A stretch of 64,000 bases of DNA. Source: an uncultured bacterium (lineage in GTDB: Bacteria; Bacteroidota; Ignavibacteria; Kapaibacteriales; UBA4661). Positions 43,117 through 51,213 of the stretch are shown here, piece by piece. A program made the position numbers and the translations under genes. The notes beneath the pieces were generated by a model. It did not search any database, was not told the origin of the DNA, and saw nothing but the letters and a program-made list of their open reading frames with translations. The DNA is taken from the NCBI GenBank assembly GCA_937899715.1, contig CALCNX010000033.1, positions 1 through 64,000 on the forward strand, in the 5' to 3' direction. How positions within the stretch are numbered: position 1 is the first letter of the stretch; the number at the start of each line of letters is the position of its first letter.

Positions 43117-43929
43117 TTACGAGTGAAGAGAAAATGTAAATGAGTTTTGACCGGGAGATTCATCCAGTAAACCAGCCTCAAAACTGGGCGTAAAACGACG
43201 CTCCGTGAAAGATACGGATTTATTTTTATTTACCAAGACCACTGTGGAACAGCGTGTGCCATACTGCTTTTCAGGCGCGTGAATAAACATCGAAGAAAGT
43301 TGTCGCTCCCATTCTATACCGACTCCTGTGTCGGGCAAACGGCTATCATCGGGTCTTGTGGGGTCTTGTAACATTGCCAGTAAAGCATTGGTCAAGGCTT
43401 CCGAGGTATTTATTTCGCTGCTATTGATAATTTCTTGTACGCGCATTTTGCCTTGCTCCACCTTATACCAAGGCGTGTCTAAAAGCGCATTACTTAAGCC
43501 GTGAACACCGCTCTGTATCTTTTCTGTTTGCTTGCCATAATTTGAGTACCACCATAACTCCCCCTCAGCGACATTCCCCCACAAGATATTAAAGCCATTA
43601 TACTGCTTACCTTTGCGCTCAAGCAAGACGGCAAAATCGTCGTTGGAGACATTTTGCGTGAGAAACTTATAGGTTAGTTCACCGCGCGAAGGCGCATCGG
43701 AGTTGATGTTCGACAGGTCGCGGACATTTGTTAAAGCCGTAAATCGCCCCGTTGCGGTCATTCCGAGCCACGTTCCACCGGCTTCAAGATCAATCCCACC
43801 AAGCACCTGTGGGAAATAATGCCACCAATGCGCTTTATGCGCAGGGCGCTTCGTGAACTCATCACGATTAGCAGCGAGAATAAAGGGATAGTCCGGGTGC
43901 GCATTAAGCGCAAAGAGGATAAGACACAT
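43117..43929 (-). CDS. NRDE family protein (TANGO2-like)
   Basis: A 270-residue protein beginning MCLILFALNAHPDYPFILAA and then NRDE, the family's name-giving motif (N-R-D-E at about residues 21-24) after the invariant Cys2. Further conserved parts are GGIDLEAGGTWLGMTATGRF, LTNVRD, and GLSNALLDTPWYKVEQGK. TANGO2/NRDE proteins occur in bacteria and eukaryotes and have been linked to haem or lipid handling, but their reaction is not settled. The N-terminal Cys recalls Ntn-hydrolases. No signal peptide. The upstream neighbour is the AddA-type gene, 66 bp away. Confidence 0.9.
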   Translation of the reverse strand: MCLILFALNAHPDYPFILAANRDEFTKRPAHKAHWWHYFPQVLGGIDLEAGGTWLGMTATGRFTALTNVRDLSNINSDAPSRGELTYKFLTQNVSNDDFAVLLERKGKQYNGFNILWGNVAEGELWWYSNYGKQTEKIQSGVHGLSNALLDTPWYKVEQGKMRVQEIINSSEINTSEALTNALLAMLQDPTRPDDSRLPDTGVGIEWERQLSSMFIHAPEKQYGTRCSTVVLVNKNKSVSFTERRFTPSFEAGLLDESPGQNSFTFSLHS

Positions 43930-43995
43930 GGTTCAAGTCGTAAAGTGTTTGAAAGATGAGCATGAGTGTTTAACTACTGCTGTTTTTTAAAAGCC

Positions 43996-46900
43996 TCATT
44001 GCAGCACCAAACCATAGCTCACGGCGCGAATCTCGCTAATAACACCATGAATTTTTTCTTCAATGGCAGCTACATCCAGCCGTGTAAATTCAAGCGTTCG
44101 CGTCCACTCGTCGTCGTGCGCATTCTGTGTGGCACGGCGCGTGAAGAGAAGCCTTGTGGTGAACACGTCCTGCTCCGGCTGAAGCCGTGAAGCTACAAAC
44201 GCATACACTTCCAGTTGCAAGCGATATTCCGCCAAAAGCCTGTCCATATCACGTGCTGAGCCGACGCGATTCGTTTTCCAATCCCAGATTTCAAGCTCTC
44301 CCGTAGGTGTGGTGATGAGTGCATCTATTGTCCCGATAAGAAAATCCGCTCCAAGCGGCATTGTTATCGGATATTCGTACTGTGCGCTCAAAAGTGCCGA
44401 CGCATAGCGGCGCACAAGCGGGGTGCTCGCCACAGCCTGTGTTTCGCGTTGGATACGGGCGTGAAGTGCGGGCGTGAATACGCGGCGCGTGGAAGGCAAA
44501 ATGCGCTCAATAGTGCGTTGGAACTCGCTTGGCTGCACCGTTCCGTCCAGTCCCATCCATGAGGGCAAATGCTGTAATACCGCATGAATACTCTCTCCGG
44601 CGGTTGTGCCAACTGTTTCGTCGCCGTCGTCATCAATGCCGGCGGCTCTGCCGGTGAAATAGCCATCGTCATCAGCCGGAGGCAAGCCCAGACGGTACAA
44701 ACGCTCATATTCTTCAGGGTTCCGGCGAAAAAGCTGTAATTGCGAAGCAGAGTAGAAATCGCCTTCGATACTCGTGGAAAGCGTTCCTAAAAGCAATGGT
44801 GGAATGCCTGTAAACGAGCCACTATCAGCGTTGATTGTATTGACTGAAGTGCTGCTCTCACTGTGTGCGTTGGCGGTTGCGATATTCTGCGCAGGATTAT
44901 ATGCAGACAGGGTGGAATCAGCAAGAAACTGCTCCCGCGCACGAAGAATCGCGATAGGAAATTGCACCTCGCGTTTGGAAAGTTCTTCTCCGCTCAGAAT
45001 ATCAAGTGTTTGCTTGGGAAGCCCAACAGACGGCTCATGCAGCAGGTTCAAACCCTCTGCATTAAGACTTTCTACTATCATTTTGAGCAAGCCTTCCGGC
45101 TTCTTCATGTCGCCTTTGCTTGTTTCATGCGCTTTTCCGGCAATAATAAGATGGTCTTTTGCCCGTGTGAGCGCCACGTAGAGGAGGCGCTTCAGTTCTG
45201 CTTCATCCGCAAGACGGTCTTTCTCGGAAGCCAGATGATAAAGCGGTGTAGAGAGATGTTCCATCGTGCCGTCCTCGCGGGCACGAAGCATCTTGAAGGA
45301 CATTCCGAGTGCCGTGTCGAACGACAAACCGCCGCCGAAGCCGCCCGCCCGCGCATTTGCATTATACACCGCTACAATAGGTGCTTCCAAACCCTTCGCG
45401 CCGTGAATAGTCATTATCTGCACGGCATTTTTTGTTGCGCCGGAATCTGCCTCCCCTTCGTTGAAGGCGTAAAGTGCCAAACGGCGCAGTTCTTCGGCAA
45501 AATCGTAGAGATTCCGAAAGCCCTTGTTTTCATATTTGCGAGCAATCACAAGTAGTTTTTCCAAATTGGCTTCAACTTGATCGAAGCGCTCGTCGGCAGC
45601 AATCATGGCTCGCCATGCCGTTTGCTCCAAAATCGTGCGAATAAGAGTCGGTATCGAAAGCTGGGCAGCCAAGGGTAATAAATTCGTCAGAGTGGTATAG
45701 GCACGTTGCGCGTTGGGGCTTGCCGTGCTGCCCATGGCGGCATCAGTGGCGGCGGCGGAATACTCACCAAAGCGCTCCCAGAGCGAGTTTATGCTACCAC
45801 CGTCCTTAACGCTGACTTCTGTGCGACTAATGGCATACAATTCGGTATCTGTGACGGCAAAAAACGGTGAGCGCAGCAAGGCGGCAAGCGCAATGTCGTC
45901 GTTCGCATTTTGCAAAAAGAGCAAGAAAGACCGAATATCCAAGATTTCCTGCCGCTCGTAGAACCCACGCCCGCCCACAACCAAAAACGGCACATTACAA
46001 CGCCGAAGCGCCGCCAAAAGACTATCCACACCGCTCCGCGAACGAATGAGTATCATCATGTCGCCGTACGTTGCCGAGCGCGGTGAGCCGTCTGAAGAGC
46101 GTACCATGACAGGCTCCGCAGTTGTACCTTCAGCAACAGCGCGAAGGTATTCGGCAAGAAGCTGCGCGTCGGAAACGAAGGATTCATCACCTGCAACATC
46201 TTCATCGTCCGTCTCTGCTTCGTTTTCGGTGGAAGTGGCTTGTTCGGCGGAAGAAGAAGTTTTTTTGCTGGGATACCGTGCAAGCAGCATCCTTACTGTA
46301 CCCTGTACCGCCGATGAACTCACGCCGCACACAATATCGTCGTACTCAACGTCGAACTCCGTTGCCGTGCGCCGCAGTTGGTCGCCACAGACACAGTTCA
46401 CAAACGCTGCAATTTCGGGCAGCAAACGGAACGTAGCGCGAAGACCGATATTTCCCGCTTTCTCCGTGTCATTCATTGCCGAAACATTACCCTGAGGTGT
46501 GCGGAAGTCCGGCGCAATCTGCTCTGCCGACAGCAACCGTGCGTTGAGTGCCTCAATCTCACGCTTTGCTTTGGCGAAAACACGTACATCCGCGCCCCGA
46601 AAGCGATAAATACTCTGCTTGGGGTCGCCGACGATAAAGAGATTTGTGCCGGAGGCAGAGATTTCCTCGTCCGGCGTGAGTTGTTCGCCAAGCCGCCCGA
46701 TAATTTTTTTTGCTAAACGATATTGTAATTCGTTCGTGTCTTGGAACTCGTCTATCATCAAGAAGCGAGTTTTCATGCGGATTCGGGCGCATACGTCGTC
46801 GTTATCCAAAAGTTTGTCCACCTTCAATTGCAAATCGTCGAAGTCAAGCGCTCCCAAGCGCTCTTTTTCCTCCCGCACCAGTTTCCATGCGTCGGCGGCA

Positions 46901-48018
46901 AGTGCCAGAAGGATATGAATAATTTCCAGCATTGCGCGGTCGTGTGTGTAATGCGGCATCACTCCTGCCATCGCCGACATTTCAAGAAAAAGTGCGTTTG
47001 CTTCGTAATTCAGATGCAGATAGCGCTCGCGGTCAACGAAATTTTTCTCGGATTTTTTACTAACACTCGTCCCGCTTATTGTGCCTGTGGACTTTGATAC
47101 TAAGCCGCTTTCAAACATTGCCGGACAAAAACGATTCCAAAAGTCGTGCGCTGTACGCCATTTCGCTTCAGCAATGGAATTAGTCGATGAAACAAGTTGA
47201 TGCCGAAGAATGCCCAGCGTTGAATCAAGCGCCTCCAATTTAGGGAGTGTCGTTTTGGAGAAAGCACTAAAATCAAGCGCTCTGAGCGCACCGTCCAGCG
47301 TTGAGCAATACTCATCGGCGGTCTTGAAAAAGCGCCGCACAAAAACTTGCTCGGTCATCTGCAAGAGGGAATCTGTATCGTGGCGGCGATACAATTCTTC
47401 CAACTCCTGAAATCGCTCGGCACTTCCCAACAACGACTTGAGCATTTCCACCAAATCTTTTTTGCCGAAGAGCATCCACACGCGCCGTGCGTCGAGTTGC
47501 TTTGCAGACGGCTCCGTTTCTACTTTTTGCGCCTCACGTTTCCCTTTCGATGGCGCTTCTGTCTTCTCCTCAAGCCATTCTTCCAGCGTTTCCATGATGG
47601 CGTGTTCCTTCATCTGTACGCCTTCGTGGTCTTCAAGCTCCGTAAAATTTGGGTTTACACCAGCTTCAATAGGAAATTCGCGGAGCAATCGCGCACAAAA
47701 GCTATGAATGGTCGAGATATTGGCACCGGAAAAACGCTCGCGCACGGCTTTGATGCGTCCCCATTTTGGCTTGTAGTCAGGATTGGCAAGGCGCTTTTCA
47801 ATTTCTTGACTAATACGGTGGTGCATTTCCGCAGCAGCCTTGCGCGTGAAGGTGATAGCGGTGATGCTCCGCACATCGGCGCGAATAACGTCGTCAAAAA
47901 GGAGATACACAAAACGCTGCACCAAAACGCTGGTCTTACCCGCACCGGCTCCAGCGGTAACAGCTAAATGACGGTCAGCGCTTTGAGCAATCTTTTGTTC
48001 ACGAGTGAACGTAGCCAT
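43996..48018 (-). CDS. addA: AddA/RecB-type UvrD helicase with C-terminal PD-(D/E)xK nuclease
   Basis: A 1340-residue SF1A helicase-nuclease. Walker A is GAGAGKTS (~23-30), motif II is MIDEFQDTN, and motif III region NLFIVGDPKQSIYRFRGAD is present. Motifs V-VI are VQIMTIHGAKGLEAPIVAVY and LKRLLYVALTRAKDHL. The C-terminal RecB-family nuclease is complete: ADFLIGTIDALI, LEIWDWKTNR (D-W-K) and YRLQLEVYAF. It would process double-strand breaks for RecA-dependent recombination. In AddAB systems a second subunit, AddB, with another nuclease is normally encoded next to it; none is here. It may therefore pair with a distant addB or act alone. No signal peptide; the ATG at 48018 is canonical. Confidence 0.9.
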   Translation of the reverse strand: MATFTREQKIAQSADRHLAVTAGAGAGKTSVLVQRFVYLLFDDVIRADVRSITAITFTRKAAAEMHHRISQEIEKRLANPDYKPKWGRIKAVRERFSGANISTIHSFCARLLREFPIEAGVNPNFTELEDHEGVQMKEHAIMETLEEWLEEKTEAPSKGKREAQKVETEPSAKQLDARRVWMLFGKKDLVEMLKSLLGSAERFQELEELYRRHDTDSLLQMTEQVFVRRFFKTADEYCSTLDGALRALDFSAFSKTTLPKLEALDSTLGILRHQLVSSTNSIAEAKWRTAHDFWNRFCPAMFESGLVSKSTGTISGTSVSKKSEKNFVDRERYLHLNYEANALFLEMSAMAGVMPHYTHDRAMLEIIHILLALAADAWKLVREEKERLGALDFDDLQLKVDKLLDNDDVCARIRMKTRFLMIDEFQDTNELQYRLAKKIIGRLGEQLTPDEEISASGTNLFIVGDPKQSIYRFRGADVRVFAKAKREIEALNARLLSAEQIAPDFRTPQGNVSAMNDTEKAGNIGLRATFRLLPEIAAFVNCVCGDQLRRTATEFDVEYDDIVCGVSSSAVQGTVRMLLARYPSKKTSSSAEQATSTENEAETDDEDVAGDESFVSDAQLLAEYLRAVAEGTTAEPVMVRSSDGSPRSATYGDMMILIRSRSGVDSLLAALRRCNVPFLVVGGRGFYERQEILDIRSFLLFLQNANDDIALAALLRSPFFAVTDTELYAISRTEVSVKDGGSINSLWERFGEYSAAATDAAMGSTASPNAQRAYTTLTNLLPLAAQLSIPTLIRTILEQTAWRAMIAADERFDQVEANLEKLLVIARKYENKGFRNLYDFAEELRRLALYAFNEGEADSGATKNAVQIMTIHGAKGLEAPIVAVYNANARAGGFGGGLSFDTALGMSFKMLRAREDGTMEHLSTPLYHLASEKDRLADEAELKRLLYVALTRAKDHLIIAGKAHETSKGDMKKPEGLLKMIVESLNAEGLNLLHEPSVGLPKQTLDILSGEELSKREVQFPIAILRAREQFLADSTLSAYNPAQNIATANAHSESSTSVNTINADSGSFTGIPPLLLGTLSTSIEGDFYSASQLQLFRRNPEEYERLYRLGLPPADDDGYFTGRAAGIDDDGDETVGTTAGESIHAVLQHLPSWMGLDGTVQPSEFQRTIERILPSTRRVFTPALHARIQRETQAVASTPLVRRYASALLSAQYEYPITMPLGADFLIGTIDALITTPTGELEIWDWKTNRVGSARDMDRLLAEYRLQLEVYAFVASRLQPEQDVFTTRLLFTRRATQNAHDDEWTRTLEFTRLDVAAIEEKIHGVISEIRAVSYGLVLQ

Positions 48019-48063
48019 AGCAGGAAAAAGAATGATAGGGGAGTAAAAATGGAAGCCCGTGCT

Positions 48064-49317
48064 TTAACGACGATAATGCTTGATGTAATCGTGGAAATTC
48101 CACGTTGCGAGTTTCTCCAACGCTGCCCGCACGCCGTTGTGGAAGAGTTGAATTTTGTCGTTGTCGCTCAAGTTGAAATCAATCGCGCTGACAAAATACT
48201 CTTTCTCCGCACGATGAATACGGTTGCTAATATGCACAATCCGTGCGGCATTGTGCGGATTACCGTGAATGTAGCCTTTATCGCCATGCTGACTGGCAGT
48301 TTGAAAAATCGCAAGCCCGATTTTCACAAGGTTGTCCAGTTCTTGATTTTCCGTCTGTGGCGAATCATCTTCAATGGTCAACCCAAAAGTAGGACATTTC
48401 GGCGGACGAGCAAAATCCGAAACGTCAAAAATAGAAAGCGGGAAATTGGAAACAATAAAACCATCCACAAAGCAGGTAGAAAGCGGCGCTTTGATGTTTT
48501 CGGGCGAAGTAGAAAAATCACGCAGTCGAAAGGGCGAAAAAAACATGGGAATTGAGGCGGAAGCCCGCACCAAATCAGCAACAAGCACGGAGTTTGCATC
48601 GCGCACATAGTCTTCCAAGTCAAGCGGAAAGACCACCTTCCGGCGCTGCGAGATATTCGTCGCCACGACTTGAAAATCCTGCTCAAGATACTCGTCGTCT
48701 ATCATTATTGCATCTCGCCGCCACTTGCGACGAAGCGAACCGACGGTAAACTCCTCATCATGATTGAGCTTCTCAAACTCGGAGCACAAAAAACCCTTCA
48801 AGCGTCCGCCAGGATTCAATCCCAAACGCAAAATTACTTCATTCAAATTCCGCAGCATGGCAACTGTTGTTTTTGCGCGGTTCATAAAGGTTTCGAGGGC
48901 ACTGTCATTTTCGGGAAGCGTCAGAAGGCGCACCACTGCTTGTGCGTCGTCGCCACCATCGGCAAAGCGCAAGAAATCTATATTTGCCAGCACTTCCAAT
49001 AATTGCGACGTTCTGTGGTCGGCAGCGCTTCGCCCTGCACACGCCAGAAAAGCGGCATTGAGCGCACCGGCACTTGTGCCAGCAATCTTACGGAAGCGCA
49101 GCCCGCACTCTTCCAGCGCAAAAAGCGCACCAAGAGCCGCAATACCCTTCACGCCGCCACCTTCGATAACCACATCCATAAACCCAACGCGCTCGCCGTC
49201 GCCACTACCATCAGGTTTTGTGTAGAGTAGATCGGTTGCGGCGGCAAGATTAAACTCGCGCCTGAAAGCGGCTATCTCGCCTCTGACATCATTGGTGAAA
49301 TCGTGGGTAGTGAGCAT
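48064..49317 (-). CDS. Patatin-like phospholipase family protein
   Basis: A 417-residue cytoplasmic protein. The oxyanion hole GGGVKGIAALGAL (~50-62) is followed by the nucleophile elbow GTSAG and, at the far end, the catalytic Asp in CFVDGFIVSNFP, i.e. a complete Ser-Asp dyad with the D-G signature. It is predicted to cleave acyl esters of phospholipids or related lipids. Length is larger than minimal patatins, with an extra N-terminal ~45 residues and a helical insertion (TVAMLRNLNEVILRLG). Some stand-alone patatins act in phage defence (for example in CBASS), but no cyclase partner is adjacent here, so housekeeping lipid turnover is as likely. It lies 46 bp upstream of addA. Confidence 0.88.
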   Translation of the reverse strand: MLTTHDFTNDVRGEIAAFRREFNLAAATDLLYTKPDGSGDGERVGFMDVVIEGGGVKGIAALGALFALEECGLRFRKIAGTSAGALNAAFLACAGRSAADHRTSQLLEVLANIDFLRFADGGDDAQAVVRLLTLPENDSALETFMNRAKTTVAMLRNLNEVILRLGLNPGGRLKGFLCSEFEKLNHDEEFTVGSLRRKWRRDAIMIDDEYLEQDFQVVATNISQRRKVVFPLDLEDYVRDANSVLVADLVRASASIPMFFSPFRLRDFSTSPENIKAPLSTCFVDGFIVSNFPLSIFDVSDFARPPKCPTFGLTIEDDSPQTENQELDNLVKIGLAIFQTASQHGDKGYIHGNPHNAARIVHISNRIHRAEKEYFVSAIDFNLSDNDKIQLFHNGVRAALEKLATWNFHDYIKHYRR

Positions 49318-49459
49318 GAAGGGGGGTATTTGTCAGTGGGTTTGTGTCGTTTGTGAGAAGATTGAATGTGGCAGTTGAATTCAAGCCTTAATAATTGGGA
49401 AGTAGTCATCAAGGCAGTCGCTACTTCAAAGCCCACATTCGTAAAGCCAAGCGACATTC

Positions 49460-49528
49460 CACCGCAGCCACACTCATTGCTCCTTTATCGCCAGCACCAG
49501 GCTCACGCACCGCTACCGTGCCGTCCTC
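49460..49528 (-). pseudogene. Diverged remnant of a thrS 3' end
   Basis: On the - strand these 23 codons read EDGTVAVREPGAGDKGAMSV plus AAV, matching the tail of the intact ThrS in this window (ESGQVSVREHGIGDKGAMNV, DAV) at 16 of 23 residues. By eye about 51 of 69 bases agree (51239-51307 is the matching part of thrS). Similarity stops abruptly on both sides: upstream is the endonuclease stop (20 bp away) and downstream is unrelated DNA. It has the same orientation as thrS. With the intact thrS end it brackets the methylase-endonuclease pair. It cannot be functional as it lacks everything but the tail. Confidence 0.75.
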
Positions 49529-49547
49529 TCTATGAATGCGGATGCGG

Positions 49548-50207
49548 TTAATCAGGTTGTTGAAGCCAAAAATCGCGGATTTTTTCAAAGTGGGCGATAC
49601 GCTCAGTGATTTTCCTGATTTCTCGTGGATAAAACTCAAAAAGCTGGTCGCAAAGCTCAAGCATCCACTGTTTGCGCGAGTATTTTTCTTGAATGATGAG
49701 ACGACGGGCGTTAGCAATTTGAATTTGTCCCCAGCCCAATGCTCCAAGAGTGAGACATTCCCAACTCAAAAATTCAATTGGAACAAAGTGAACATTGCTG
49801 ACTTCCATCGCTGTTTGATCCAAAGTATATTCAATCAAAAGCAGCACAAAGTAGTCCGTAGGACTCGCATACAAGCGTGATAGACGCTCGACTGATGTTA
49901 GATTTGGCATATTAAAAACTGTATCGCTTCTATGCGTTTTTACATCAATCAAGTAATGAAATTTGTCATGGTCGGTAAAGGCAATATCTGCCATTGAACG
50001 CCGCGCAAAATCTGCCGAATACTCGTGAATATGCCGTTGCAGAACACTTGGAAGCTTTTCACCAAGAATATCTTGCACGGCATCACCAACCGCACGAGTG
50101 CTACCCGAAGTACGTTGCGTAAGAAATTCCGGCTCTTGATTGAGCAGCTGCTTCACCTCTTGCTCAATACGTTTGAATTCATTGGTAAAAAAGATAGTAC
50201 TTTTCAT
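49548..50207 (-). CDS. Type II restriction endonuclease (PD-(D/E)xK fold), putative
   Basis: A 219-residue protein (ATG at 50207; TTG at 50225 in frame would overlap the methylase stop). No family name is obvious, but Asp74 and Asp88-Val-Lys90 in ADIAFTDHDKFHYLIDVKTH form a PD-(D/E)xK active site. The following FNMPNLTSVERLSRLY is like the segment after the catalytic Lys in HincII/HpaI-type enzymes. It lies immediately downstream of a DNA methyltransferase gene on the same strand, the usual order for a type II system. The recognition sequence cannot be read from sequence. A thrS-tail remnant follows 20 bp after its stop. Confidence 0.75.
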   Translation of the reverse strand: MKSTIFFTNEFKRIEQEVKQLLNQEPEFLTQRTSGSTRAVGDAVQDILGEKLPSVLQRHIHEYSADFARRSMADIAFTDHDKFHYLIDVKTHRSDTVFNMPNLTSVERLSRLYASPTDYFVLLLIEYTLDQTAMEVSNVHFVPIEFLSWECLTLGALGWGQIQIANARRLIIQEKYSRKQWMLELCDQLFEFYPREIRKITERIAHFEKIRDFWLQQPD

Positions 50208-50217
50208 TTGAAATTTC

Positions 50218-51213
50218 TCATTCAAAAAGAGTTGATACGCCTGATACAGGCTTGCTTTTATTCTGTTTTGGCTGCGCCGCTAACGAGTTTCGTTCCCAAA
50301 AAATATCATCATTATAGCCTTGAATTGCCGTGTCGAATTCCACCTGAGCCAGACGCTTTAACGCCCACAAGCAGTACTCCTCTTCCTGCTCAATTGCCAC
50401 AAAGTGCCGCCCCAATTTCTTTGCGACAACCGCCGTTGTACCTGAGCCACAAAACGGGTCAAAGACAACATCTCCCGTATTGGAACTCGCCAGAATCAGC
50501 TTTGCAAGCAATTTCTCTGGTTTTTGCGTCGGGTGGTCGGTGTTTTCAGGCATTGACCAAAAAGGCACACTGATGTCCGTCCAAAGATTTGACGGTGCAG
50601 TGTCGCGGAAATTGCCGTTGTCAGTTTCCTGCCAATCTTTCGGCACACCATTTTCGCGGTAAGGAGCAATGACACGCCTTCTAAGCCGTACCGCATCCGT
50701 ATTGAAGGTGTAATCGTTTGAGACGGTACAGAACCAAATATCTTCCGAACAATTTTTCCAATTTGCCTTCGCACCGCGTCCTTTCTCGCGCTCCCACGTG
50801 ATGCGGTTTTGAATGTGCAAATACTTTTCCACAACTGTGATAATAATTGCCGACGACTTCCAATCACCGCAAACATATACGCTTGCTGTTGGCTTCAAAA
50901 GGCGCATGATTGGCGCAAACCATGATTCCATCCATACAGCGTAATCCATATCATTCCTTGCGTGGAAGGTTGTCCCGTTGAAAGATTTGGTGAGATTATA
51001 CGGTGGGTCGAGAACAAGCAGATCCACGCAACCTGAAGGCAAGTATTGAAGAGCAGTTTGGCAGTCTTGTCGGTAGATTTTGTCAAGAATACCTTGAACC
51101 GAGGTAGATTCGGATAATGTACAAAGCGAGTTTTTGAGCGATACACGGTCTGTATCGCTCAAAACAAGTGTACGATTCATTGAAGCACGTTTTTTTTCGA
51201 TATTTTCAGGCAT
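50218..51213 (-). CDS. Type II DNA methyltransferase, β-class (N6-adenine/N4-cytosine)
   Basis: A 331-residue enzyme. Catalytic motif IV DPPYNL is at 69-74, and the SAM-binding motif I FDPFCGSGTT is near residue 265. Motif IV before motif I is the β-class order; DPPY points to adenine-N6 or cytosine-N4 methylation. The stretch between motifs (WEREKGRGAKANWKNCSEDIW) carries the target-recognition part. The ATG at 51213 overlaps the end of thrS by 8 bp and uses a GGAG sited inside the last thrS codons, so translation is probably coupled to thrS. Its stop lies 11 bp from the endonuclease ATG. It protects host DNA from the endonuclease encoded next. Confidence 0.9.
   Translation of the reverse strand: MPENIEKKRASMNRTLVLSDTDRVSLKNSLCTLSESTSVQGILDKIYRQDCQTALQYLPSGCVDLLVLDPPYNLTKSFNGTTFHARNDMDYAVWMESWFAPIMRLLKPTASVYVCGDWKSSAIIITVVEKYLHIQNRITWEREKGRGAKANWKNCSEDIWFCTVSNDYTFNTDAVRLRRRVIAPYRENGVPKDWQETDNGNFRDTAPSNLWTDISVPFWSMPENTDHPTQKPEKLLAKLILASSNTGDVVFDPFCGSGTTAVVAKKLGRHFVAIEQEEEYCLWALKRLAQVEFDTAIQGYNDDIFWERNSLAAQPKQNKSKPVSGVSTLFE

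Noticed and set aside
48064..49317. Patatin plus R-M genes considered as a phage-defence island
   Set aside because: The patatin has no cyclase, sensor or other defence partner beside it, and addA separates it from other genes. Only the R-M pair can be supported as defence.
49421..49747. A 108-codon - strand open frame containing the thrS-like tail
   Set aside because: Its first two thirds lie over the endonuclease gene in another frame, and only the last part shows ThrS similarity. It is a remnant, not a gene.
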